A DNA stretch of 6,862 bases from Actinomycetes bacterium (GTDB taxonomy: Bacteria; Actinomycetota; Acidimicrobiia; Acidimicrobiales; JAKAOS01). A model generated the notes under the pieces. It saw nothing but the letters and a program-made list of their open reading frames with translations. It did not search any database and had not been told where the DNA came from. The stretch lies in NCBI GenBank assembly GCA_021790615.1, contig JAJYGW010000171.1:1-6862 (forward strand), in the 5' to 3' direction. The first letter of the stretch is position 1; each line of letters opens with the position of its first letter. Made by a program: the position numbers and the translations under genes. Below are positions 1-6,713 of the stretch, in pieces.

Positions 1-500
1 ATGGCCGGTAGCAGCACCTCCTGCTGGGTCCGGCTGAGCCGGTGGATCTCGTCCACGAAGACCATGGTCGCGCTCCCCCGCTCCCCCCAGCGTCGTTCGG
101 CGTCGGCGAGGGCGGCGCGCAACTCCGCGACGCCGGCAGCCGTCGCGGAGAGCGGGACGAACGCCGCACCCACGGCGTCGGCGACGAGGCGCCCGAGCGT
201 CGTCTTTCCCGTCCCGGGAGGGCCCCAGAAGACGATCGAGACCGGCCGGGCACGGGCCACGATGGCAACCAGCGGCCCCTCCGGGCCGAGCAGGTGCTCT
301 TGCCCCACGACCTCGTCGAGGCTCGCCGGGCGGAGCCGCGCGGCGAGGGGGGCCCGACGTGCCCGCCGTTCGGCGCCGAGTGACTCGAACAGGCCCGGGG
401 CGCGCCCCACACCTGCGCGGGCGGCCGACCCGGACGGTCCCCCCGCACGGGGCTGGGCCGAGTCGGGCCCGGCCCGGCGACCGCCCCTCGGGCCGCCCAC
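1..500 (-). CDS. rarA: Replication-associated recombination protein A, AAA+ ATPase (partial, C-terminus beyond left edge)
   Basis: RarA (MgsA/Mgs1/WRNIP1 family) is a cytoplasmic AAA+ ATPase related to clamp loaders that acts at stalled replication forks. About 166 N-terminal residues are visible, against roughly 420-450 in full-length members. The family pattern is clear: a leader ending PLAARLRP, then LDEVVGQEHLLGP (residues 61-73), SIVFWGPPGTGKTT with Walker A at 93-100, LSAT-GVAELR (sensor-like segment, 118-128), and Walker B VFVDEIH (147-153) followed by RLSRTQQEVLLP. The reading frame closes only at the aspS stop. The start is uncertain. GTG at 500 has a GAGGA Shine-Dalgarno 7 nt upstream, lying over the aspS stop. 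GTG at 410 sits closer to the conserved start (GLFES) but has no properly spaced ribosome binding site. Residues 1-30 from the 500 start are Gly/Ala/Arg/Pro-rich and may be untranslated. Family identity is secure from the motifs; the start is not. Confidence 0.9.
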   Translation of the reverse strand, partial: MGGPRGGRRAGPDSAQPRAGGPSGSAARAGVGRAPGLFESLGAERRARRAPLAARLRPASLDEVVGQEHLLGPEGPLVAIVARARPVSIVFWGPPGTGKTTLGRLVADAVGAAFVPLSATAAGVAELRAALADAERRWGERGSATMVFVDEIHRLSRTQQEVLLPA

Positions 501-503
501 CGC

Positions 504-2474
504 TCAGTCCTCGCCCGTTCCCGCCGTGTCCGGCCGGCGGACTCGGCCTGCGAGCCCGAGCTCCGCGAGCGCCCGCGCCGCCAGCGGCTTCGGGGCGCCG
601 GTCATCGGGTCGCCGCCGGACTGGGTCTTCGGGAAGGCGATGACCTCGCGGATGTTCTCCTCGCCGGCGAAGATCGCGACCAGCCGGTCGACGCCGACGG
701 CGAAGCCTCCGTGCGGCGGAGCGCCGTAGCGGAAGGCGCCCGTGAGGAACCCGAAGCGCTCCGCCGCCTCGGCGGGAGGGATCCCGAGCGCGTCGAACAC
801 CCGCTCCTGGATGTCGGCGCGGTGGATACGGATGCTCCCCGAGCCGAGCTCCCAACCGTTGAGCACGAGGTCGTAGGACTGGCTCCGCACCCGCTCCGGA
901 GCGGTCGCGAGCAGCTCCAGGTCTTCAGGGTGCGGCATGGTGAAGGGGTGGTGGGCGGCAACGAGCCTGCCCTCCTCGTCCCGACCCTCGAAGAGTGGGA
1001 AGTCCACGACCCAGACGTAGCGCGGGGGCCCGTTCCCAACCGGGGGGCGCCCGAGGTCGAGGCGGAGCTGGCCGAGGACGCTGCAGGCCAGCTGGTGCTC
1101 GTCCGCCACGACGAGCACGAGGTCGCCCACGCTCGCCCCGGTCGCCTCCAGGATCCCGGCCGTCTCCGGCCCGGACAGGTGGCGTGCGAGCGGCGAGTCG
1201 AGCCGGCGACTCGCCCCGGGACCTGCGCCGTCCGCGTGGGCCCCACCCGCCCCGGTCCGTTCCGCCCCTGCATCCCTCTCGTCCGTCTCGGCCGCGAGGA
1301 CGCGAAACCACGCGAGTCCCCTCGCGCCGAGGGCCTTCGCTCGCGCGACGAGCCCGTCCAGGCGGGAGCGCCCGAGGCCGGCGCCTCCTTCGAGGCAGAT
1401 CGCCTTCACGACCGGGGCCGAGAGGGCACCGACAGACGTCCCGGCGAAGATGCCGGAAAGGTCGACGAGCGGCATCCCGAAACGCAGGTCAGGCTTGTCG
1501 GTGCCGTAACGGTCGAGCGCCTCCGACCACGTCAGGCGCTCGATCGGCGGGGCCGCGGTGCCCGTTGCCGCGACGGCTGCCTGGCGGACGGCCTCGGAGA
1601 CGAAGCCGAGCACCTCGTCCTGGGTGACGAAGGACGCCTCGACGTCGAGCTGTGTGAACTCGAACTGGCGATCGGCGCGCAGGTCCTCGTCCCGCAGGCA
1701 GCGGGCGATCTGGAAGTACCGGTCGACCCCGGCAACCATGAGCAGCTGCTTTGCGATCTGCGGGCTCTGCGGGAGCACGTAGAACGAGCCGCGCTGGAGC
1801 CGCGAAGGCACGGCGAACTCCCGGGCACCCTCGGGTGTCGGCGTCCAGAGGAGTGGGGTCTCGACCTCGGTGAAGCCTTGCTGCTCCATCGCCTGGCGGA
1901 GCGCCGAGACGACGCGCGCCCGGAGCCGCAGGTTTCGCTGGAGACGCTCGCGGCGCAGATCGACGTAGCGGTAGGTGAGCCGGGTGACCTCGTCGGCCTC
2001 GACGGCCCCGCGCACCGGGAACGGCGGCGGCGCTGCCTCGGAGAGGACCTCGACGGCGTCGACGGCGACCTCGACCGCGCCGGTCGCGAGCCGCTCGTTC
2101 TCGGTCCCCGCCGGCCGGCGACGCACCGTCCCGGAGACGGCGACGACGTACTCGCTCCGGAGCTCGGTCCCGGTGTCGAGGACGCACTGCACGAGACCGC
2201 TCCGGTCGCGCAGGTCCACGAAGACGAGGTGCTCCCCGTGGCGGCGCACCGTGTCCACCCACCCCGCCAGGTGGACGGGGCGACCGACCAGGTCTCCGGT
2301 GACCTCGCCCGCCCAGTGGTCTCGGAGCCCGACTGCGACACCCCACGCACCAGCCGGAGCCTCCGTCCCGGCCGCATCAGTGGCTGGAGACGCCTCGCCA
2401 GCTCTCTGCCGGCGTGTGCCAACGGGCGCCGGGTCCACCGTGGTCCTTGCCCCGGCCGACTCGTCTCTGGTCAC
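504..2474 (-). CDS. aspS: Aspartate--tRNA ligase, probably non-discriminating (Asp/Asn)
   Basis: Class IIb aminoacyl-tRNA synthetase that activates Asp with ATP and transfers it to tRNA. It has 656 residues against about 590 usual for bacterial AspRS. Order: a 49-residue Ala/Gly-rich N-terminal extension, anticodon-binding OB fold (about 50-145), motif 1 (about 182-209), TPTPEGAREF (211-220), the Asp-binding PQSPQIAKQLLM (235-246), motif 2 RCLRDEDLRADRQFEFTQLD (258-277), the bacterial GAD insertion (about 335-460), HHPFTMP (508-514), GSGSIRIH (544-551) and motif 3 GGFAVGVDRL (589-598, Arg597), then IREVIAFPKTQSGGDPMTGAP. Oddities are Phe271 where the family usually has Pro, and a low-complexity stretch at about 396-424. 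His79 and Gly123 match positions linked to relaxed tRNA specificity. The GTG start overlaps the hisS stop as GTGA and has GAGGAG 5 nt upstream, indicating translational coupling. Identity is very secure. Confidence 0.97.
   Translation of the reverse strand: MTRDESAGARTTVDPAPVGTRRQRAGEASPATDAAGTEAPAGAWGVAVGLRDHWAGEVTGDLVGRPVHLAGWVDTVRRHGEHLVFVDLRDRSGLVQCVLDTGTELRSEYVVAVSGTVRRRPAGTENERLATGAVEVAVDAVEVLSEAAPPPFPVRGAVEADEVTRLTYRYVDLRRERLQRNLRLRARVVSALRQAMEQQGFTEVETPLLWTPTPEGAREFAVPSRLQRGSFYVLPQSPQIAKQLLMVAGVDRYFQIARCLRDEDLRADRQFEFTQLDVEASFVTQDEVLGFVSEAVRQAAVAATGTAAPPIERLTWSEALDRYGTDKPDLRFGMPLVDLSGIFAGTSVGALSAPVVKAICLEGGAGLGRSRLDGLVARAKALGARGLAWFRVLAAETDERDAGAERTGAGGAHADGAGPGASRRLDSPLARHLSGPETAGILEATGASVGDLVLVVADEHQLACSVLGQLRLDLGRPPVGNGPPRYVWVVDFPLFEGRDEEGRLVAAHHPFTMPHPEDLELLATAPERVRSQSYDLVLNGWELGSGSIRIHRADIQERVFDALGIPPAEAAERFGFLTGAFRYGAPPHGGFAVGVDRLVAIFAGEENIREVIAFPKTQSGGDPMTGAPKPLAARALAELGLAGRVRRPDTAGTGED
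508..512 (-). promoter_or_regulatory. Shine-Dalgarno GAGGA for the upstream rarA start
   Basis: GAGGA ends 7 nt before the GTG at 500 and lies in the last two sense codons (Glu-Asp) of aspS. If used, ribosomes finishing aspS would reinitiate 3 nt after the stop, coupling the two genes. It may be chance, since GAG-GAC is a common codon pair, and the alternative GTG at 410 gives a protein start nearer the family norm. Confidence 0.45.
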
Positions 2475-3820
2475 GCTTGCTCCTCGTTCCCCGTCCGGCG
2501 CGGGCGCTCACCTGCGCCGTCGAGGGCGCGAAGCGCGCCCTCGACCTCCTCGATCGCCACCACGGACTCCTCTCCGCCCCGGAGGGGATGGAGCCGGACC
2601 TCCCCTGCTGCCCGCTCAGCCGGGCCGATGATGAGCGCCACGGCCGCGCCGGATCGGTCCGCCATCCGCAGCTGCGCCCGGAGCGAGCGGCTGTCGAACG
2701 CGCGCTCGACTGCGACGCCGGCTCTTCGTAGCCGGGAGGTGAGCACGAGGGCGGCCCCGCCGCCCGTGAGGTCCACCACGAACGCCTCGAGGCCGGCCTC
2801 GGGAGCTGGGGCGTCGTCTCCTCGTGCCAGGAGCAGGCGGTCCAGCCCGAGCGAGAACCCGATCCCGGGCGTCTCCGGCCCTCCGAGCGCGGCCACGAGG
2901 CCGTCGTAGCGTCCGCCGCCGCCGACGGCGTCCTGCGAGGCGGAGAGTGAGCTCGCGGTGATCTCGAAGGTCGTACGGGTGTAGTAGTCGAGCCCGCGGA
3001 CGAGACGGGGCGTGACGACTGCGGGGATCCCGAGCGACGCCAGGCCCTCCTGGACCCGCGCGAAGTGCGTCCGACAGGACGGGCACAGCGCCTCGAGCGG
3101 CGTCGGCGCCGCGGCGGTCGCGTCCCGGCAGGCGGGACGCTTGCAGTCGAGGACCCGGAGAGGGTTGTCGCGGTAACGGGTCTGGTGTTCGGGGCACAGC
3201 TGCGCCGCGAGCGGCTCCAGGAAGGCGAGCAGTCGCTCCCGGTACGCCGGCCTGCAGGCGCCGTCGCCGAGGCTGTTCAGCGCGAGCGAGAGGCCAGGGA
3301 TGCGCTCCCCCTCGCAGAACGTCCACGCCAGCTCGATCACCTCCACGTCGAGGTCTGGGTCCCCGGTACCGAGGACCTCGGCCCCGAGCTGCCAGAACTG
3401 GCGATAGCGCCCGGCCTGGGGGCGCTCGTAGCGGAACTGCGGTCCCCAGTACCAGACCCGCCAGGGAAGGGTGGGGCGGTGCTGGACATAGGCACGCGCG
3501 ACCGACGCGGTCACCTCGGGGCGAAGGGCGAGGTGGCGCCCACCCTTGTCCACGAAGTCGTACATCTCCTTGGTCACGACGTCCGTCGACGACCCGACGC
3601 CCCGCGAGAAGACCGCCAGCTCCTCGAACAGCGGGGTCAGCGCGAGGCCGTAACCGGCGAGCCGTGCCCGACTCGCGAACCGCGCCACCACTCCCTCGAA
3701 GACGGCGGACTCGGGGGGCAGGATGTCGTGCGTTCCGGACGGCGCTCGAAGTGGTTCGTCGCCGGCTGACCTCTCCGCGGCACGCACCTCCGAGAGGATA
3801 GGGCGATCGGCCCCGCGCAC
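2471..3820 (-). CDS. hisS: Histidine--tRNA ligase
   Basis: Class IIa synthetase that charges tRNA-His in the cytoplasm; 449 residues, slightly above the usual 420-430. The family core begins at APSGTHDILPP (26-36), so residues 1-25 are an extension. Motifs: LRPEVTASVARAYV (99-112; the usual LRPEGTA Gly is Val103), motif 2 FRYERPQAGRYRQFWQLGAEVLG (129-151), histidine-specific LVRGLDYYTRTTFEI (273-287, with Arg275 the expected catalytic Arg), GGGGRYDGL (300-308), and motif 3 GFSLGLDRL (321-329, Arg328). The C-terminal anticodon-binding domain occupies about 345-430. Four Cys (226, 231, 246, 249) in the inserted domain look like a possible metal site. GTG at 3820 is chosen because GGAG lies 8 nt upstream; the next in-frame GTG (codon 12) has GGAG directly abutting it, which is too close. 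The gene follows rel after 63 nt and overlaps aspS by 4 nt. I see no T-box-like leader before it. Confidence 0.97.
   Translation of the reverse strand: MRGADRPILSEVRAAERSAGDEPLRAPSGTHDILPPESAVFEGVVARFASRARLAGYGLALTPLFEELAVFSRGVGSSTDVVTKEMYDFVDKGGRHLALRPEVTASVARAYVQHRPTLPWRVWYWGPQFRYERPQAGRYRQFWQLGAEVLGTGDPDLDVEVIELAWTFCEGERIPGLSLALNSLGDGACRPAYRERLLAFLEPLAAQLCPEHQTRYRDNPLRVLDCKRPACRDATAAAPTPLEALCPSCRTHFARVQEGLASLGIPAVVTPRLVRGLDYYTRTTFEITASSLSASQDAVGGGGRYDGLVAALGGPETPGIGFSLGLDRLLLARGDDAPAPEAGLEAFVVDLTGGGAALVLTSRLRRAGVAVERAFDSRSLRAQLRMADRSGAAVALIIGPAERAAGEVRLHPLRGGEESVVAIEEVEGALRALDGAGERPRRTGNEEQA
2480..2485 (-). promoter_or_regulatory. Shine-Dalgarno GAGGAG for aspS, inside hisS
   Basis: GAGGAG lies in the penultimate Glu-Glu codons of hisS, 5 nt before the aspS GTG. 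It decides the long aspS start (656 residues) over any internal start nearer the conserved domain, and together with the GTGA overlap suggests coupled translation of the two synthetases. Confidence 0.7.
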
Positions 3821-3883
3821 CCCCGACGCTCCGCCTCGCCCGTCTCGATCGGCGTGCGTCCGCCGCAGTCGCCCTGGAGGGAC
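3821..3883 (-). other. Short rel-hisS spacer
   Basis: The 63 nt between the rel stop and the hisS GTG hold a plausible ribosome binding site, GGAG at 3829-3832. A small imperfect inverted repeat (CCCT/AGGG with a 2-nt loop) follows the rel stop, but it is too tight and has no T-run to be called a terminator. I see no promoter hexamers, so hisS is probably cotranscribed with rel. Confidence 0.5.
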
Positions 3884-6130
3884 TCAGCCCTGGCCGGGCA
3901 GCAGGCGGTAGGCGTCGTAGACGCTGTCCAGGCGGCGTAGGGCGACCAGCACCGACTCGAGGTGCGACGGGTCTGCCAGCTCTACCTCGAAGCGCATGCG
4001 GCTCACACGATCGCCCCCCGTGTGGCTCGAGCTGGCGAGGATGTTCAGGTGGTGCTCCCCGAGGACTCGCGAAACGTCCGCGAGCAGCTGGGAGCGGTCG
4101 AGGGCCTTCACCTCGACCGAAGCGACGAAGAGCCCACCGCGGTCGCGGTCCCACTCCACCTCGATGAGGCGCTCGGCCGCGCCGCCGAGCAGGCCGAGCG
4201 CGTTGGCGCAGTCGGCGCGGTGCACCGAGACACCTCGCCCGCGCGTCACGAAGCCGACGATCTCGTCGCCGGGCACCGGCGTGCAGCAGCGCGAGAGGCG
4301 CACCATGACGTCGTCGAGCCCCTCGACGTAGACGCCTGCAGGGTGGCGCTGCATGGGGCGGCGGGGGGCCCGCGCCGTGCTCGGCAGCTGCTCGTCCGCC
4401 TCGCCACGGCGTAGCTCGCGAGCCAGGCGTTGTGCGAGGGAGCGCGCCGACACGTGGCCCTCGCCGACCGCAGCGTGGAGCGCGTCGACATCGGCGTAGC
4501 TGAGCTGCTGCGCGAGGGAGCTGAGCGCAGGAGAGGCGCTCAGCTTCTGGACCGGGAGGCCCTCCCGCCGGAGGGCGCGGAGCAGGTCCTCCCTCCCCGC
4601 CTCGATGGCGTCCTCCCGACGTTCCCGGGAGAACCACTGGCGGATCTTGCTCCGCGCGCGCGGCGTCGCGACGAACTGGAGCCAGTCCCGGCTCGGCCCC
4701 GCCGTCTGGAGCTTCGACGTGACGATCTCGACGGTGTCCCCGCTGCGGAGCTTCGACTCGAGCGGGACGAGCCGGCCGTTCACCCGGGCCCCGATGCAGC
4801 GGTGGCCGACCTCGGTGTGGATCGTGTACGCGAAGTCCACCGGCGTCGCGCCCGCTGGGAGGGCGACGACCCTCCCTTTCGGCGTGAAGAGGTAGACCTC
4901 GTCGACCTGGAGGTCGCCCTTCAGCGTCTCGAGGAACTCCGCCGGGTCGGCGGTGTCCGACGAGAAGTCGACGAGGCCCCGGATCCAGGCCACCTCGGCC
5001 GGACCCGATCCCTCCTTGTAGCCCCAGTGCGCCGCGATGCCGAACTCGGCACGCCGGTGCATGTCCTGGGTGCGGATCTGCACCTCGAGGGGCTTGGCCT
5101 GCGGCCCGACCACCGTCGTGTGCAAGCTCTGGTAGAGGTTGAACTTCGGGCTGTTGACGTAGTCCTTGAAGCGGCCCGGGACCGGTGGCCAGAGCGCGTG
5201 CACGCACCCGAGCGCCGCCCAGCAGTCCTTGTCCGTCTTGACGAGCACACGCAGTCCGACCAGGTCGTAGATCTCCGTGAACTCCTTGCCCCGCACGACC
5301 ATCTTCTCGTAGATGCTCCAGAGGTGCTTCGGGCGCCCCCGCACCTCTGCGTCCACGCCGACCTCTGCGAGCCGCTCCCGGAGCTGCTCGACGACCTGGG
5401 CGAGGTAGAGCTCCCGCTCGGGGCTGCGGGTCGCGACCATCTGCTCGATCTCCGCGTAGCGCCGCGGGTGCAGGGTCGCGAACGCGAGGTCCTCGAGCTG
5501 CCATCGGAGCTCTCCGATCCCGAGGCGGTGTGCGAGGGGTGCGTAGATGTCCAGCGTCTCCTGTGCGGCACGGCGCTGCTTCCACTCCGGCATCGCGGCA
5601 ATGGTCCGCATGTTGTGGAGGCGGTCGGCGAGCTTGATGATGAGCACCCGCCAGTCCCTCGCCATCGCGACCAGCATCTTGCGCATCGTCGCGGCCTGCT
5701 GGGCCTCCTTCGACTCGAAGTGGACGCGCTCGAGCTTCGTGAGGCCGTCGACCAGGGTGGCGACCTCGTCCCCGAAGCCCGCGCCGACGTCCTCGAGGGT
5801 CACCCGAGTGTCCTCCACCAGGTCGTGCAGGAGCGCCGAGGCGACGGAGATCGCGTCGAGGCCGAGATCGGCGACGATCGTCGCGACTGCCAGCGGATGG
5901 GTGACGTAGGGCTCCCCCGAGAGCCGGAGCTGGCCGGCGTGCGCCGCCTCGGCGAGGGTGTAGGCGCGCTCCACCATGTCGACATCCGCCTCGGGGTGGT
6001 GCCGGAGCAGCGCCTCGAGCACCGGCACGAGCGGCGCGGCGGTCGGGTGGCCCGGGCGTTCGCCCTCGCGCTCCCCCTCCGTGGGTTCGGCCAGAGGGCC
6101 GGTCGCGAGCGAACCGGTCGTCGTGGTCAT
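3884..6130 (-). CDS. rel: Bifunctional (p)ppGpp synthetase/hydrolase, Rel/SpoT family (long RSH)
   Basis: Makes (p)ppGpp from ATP and GDP/GTP when uncharged tRNA enters the ribosomal A site, and hydrolyses it otherwise. All long-RSH domains are present in 748 residues: HD hydrolase (about 48-200; His64, His78, His102-Asp103, Glu106-Asp107, and Asp169 in KLADRLHNMR), synthetase (about 235-375; KHLWSIYEKM, Asp289 in EIYDLVGLRV, RFKD 320-323, NLYQSLHTTV, Glu349 in EVQIRT), TGS (about 410-470), helical region, the Cys/His module (SRCCTP, Cys615-Cys616, then His637 and Cys641), and ACT (about 668-745). The intact HD set plus the RxKD motif of bifunctional Rel (monofunctional RelA has ExDD) predict both activities. 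The first 30 residues are a variable, charged leader. The ATG at 6130 has GGGGA 7 nt upstream. It lies 28 nt after apt, an arrangement common in actinobacteria. Many annotations call such genes relA. Confidence 0.97.
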   Translation of the reverse strand: MTTTTGSLATGPLAEPTEGEREGERPGHPTAAPLVPVLEALLRHHPEADVDMVERAYTLAEAAHAGQLRLSGEPYVTHPLAVATIVADLGLDAISVASALLHDLVEDTRVTLEDVGAGFGDEVATLVDGLTKLERVHFESKEAQQAATMRKMLVAMARDWRVLIIKLADRLHNMRTIAAMPEWKQRRAAQETLDIYAPLAHRLGIGELRWQLEDLAFATLHPRRYAEIEQMVATRSPERELYLAQVVEQLRERLAEVGVDAEVRGRPKHLWSIYEKMVVRGKEFTEIYDLVGLRVLVKTDKDCWAALGCVHALWPPVPGRFKDYVNSPKFNLYQSLHTTVVGPQAKPLEVQIRTQDMHRRAEFGIAAHWGYKEGSGPAEVAWIRGLVDFSSDTADPAEFLETLKGDLQVDEVYLFTPKGRVVALPAGATPVDFAYTIHTEVGHRCIGARVNGRLVPLESKLRSGDTVEIVTSKLQTAGPSRDWLQFVATPRARSKIRQWFSRERREDAIEAGREDLLRALRREGLPVQKLSASPALSSLAQQLSYADVDALHAAVGEGHVSARSLAQRLARELRRGEADEQLPSTARAPRRPMQRHPAGVYVEGLDDVMVRLSRCCTPVPGDEIVGFVTRGRGVSVHRADCANALGLLGGAAERLIEVEWDRDRGGLFVASVEVKALDRSQLLADVSRVLGEHHLNILASSSHTGGDRVSRMRFEVELADPSHLESVLVALRRLDSVYDAYRLLPGQG

Positions 6131-6158
6131 CCCCGCGTCCCCGTCGCTCGACGCACGC

Positions 6159-6713
6159 TCAGACCACCTCGAGGGCGCAGATGTCGAGGTCGCCCAGGCG
6201 GGCTCGCCCGCCGAGGTGCGCCAGCTCGAGGAGGAAACCGAGCCCGGTCACCTCCCCGCCCAGCTGCTCCACCAGCGCGATCGCCGCGCCGGCCGTCCCG
6301 CCGGTCGCGAGGACGTCGTCCACGATGACGACCCGGTCTCCCGGTCGGATGGCGTCCTCGTGGATCTCCAGCGAGCCCGAGCCGTACTCGAGCGAGTACT
6401 CCCGCGTGGCGACCCGCCACGGGAGCTTGCCCGGCTTGCGTGCCGGGACGAAGCCCGTGCGCAGCGCCAGCGCGACCGGAGAGGCCACGATGAAGCCGCG
6501 TGCCTCCACCCCCACGACGACGTCGACGGCGCGGGCGGAGAAGTGCCGGGCGAGGGTGTCGATCGCCGACGAGAAGGCCGCACCGTCGGCCAGCCACGGC
6601 GTCACGTCCTTGAAGAGCACACCGGGGCTCGGGAAGTCCGGAACGTCCCGGATGAGCATCGACCAGGCCGGTCCCGCGCTCGGCGGCGCACCCAGCGATA
6701 CAGGGAGCTCCAC
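6159..6713 (-). CDS. apt: Adenine phosphoribosyltransferase
   Basis: Purine-salvage enzyme that converts adenine and PRPP to AMP and pyrophosphate in the cytoplasm. Motifs (numbered from the 6713 start): IRDVPDFPSPGVLFKDVTPWLAD (21-43), VVGVEARGF (66-74), PARKPGKLP (90-98), EYSLEYGSGSLEIHEDAI (105-122), the PRPP-binding VVIVDDVLATGGT (128-140), and a C-terminal LGFLLELAHLGGR (158-170). This is the complete type I PRTase fold. The start is uncertain. GTG at 6713 gives 184 residues, close to the usual 170-185, and lies 6 nt after a -10-like hexamer, so it could be leaderless. ATG at 6659 gives 166 residues but removes the helix before the conserved IRDVPDFP segment and has no clear ribosome binding site. 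ATG at 6839 would add 42 Pro/Arg/Gly-rich residues unlike the family. rel follows 28 nt downstream. Confidence 0.93.
   Translation of the reverse strand: MELPVSLGAPPSAGPAWSMLIRDVPDFPSPGVLFKDVTPWLADGAAFSSAIDTLARHFSARAVDVVVGVEARGFIVASPVALALRTGFVPARKPGKLPWRVATREYSLEYGSGSLEIHEDAIRPGDRVVIVDDVLATGGTAGAAIALVEQLGGEVTGLGFLLELAHLGGRARLGDLDICALEVV

Noticed and set aside
441..452. CCCCG-CA-CGGGG palindrome after aspS
   Set aside because: The loop is too short for a stable hairpin as written and there is no T-run. It looks like chance in GC-rich sequence.
455..475. GGGCCG/CGGCCC inverted repeat (6-bp stem, 9-nt loop) after aspS, as a terminator
   Set aside because: There is no T-run and such repeats are frequent at this GC content. 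It may also lie inside the rarA coding region if the 500 start is used.
1..729. Plus-strand open frame starting at base 1
   Set aside because: It is antisense to rarA and the 3' end of aspS, with low-complexity Ser/Arg/Pro/Ala content and no domain.
711..2909. Long plus-strand open frame of 732 codons
   Set aside because: It lies antisense to aspS and hisS, whose products are unmistakable. It has no recognisable domain and is the usual antisense openness of very GC-rich coding DNA.
3821..3883. T-box or other amino-acid-responsive leader before hisS
   Set aside because: Only 63 nt separate rel and hisS. That is too short for a T-box, and no T-box-like sequence or antiterminator is visible.
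2616..5585. Minus-strand open frame of 989 codons overlapping hisS and rel
   Set aside because: It spans two well-supported genes in another frame and translates to Arg/Gly/Ala/Pro-rich sequence with no domain. No known protein pattern is visible.
4430..6328. Plus-strand open frame of 632 codons opposite rel
   Set aside because: It is rich in Arg, Leu, Glu and Asp because it mirrors rel codons; it has no motifs and crosses the rel/apt junction.
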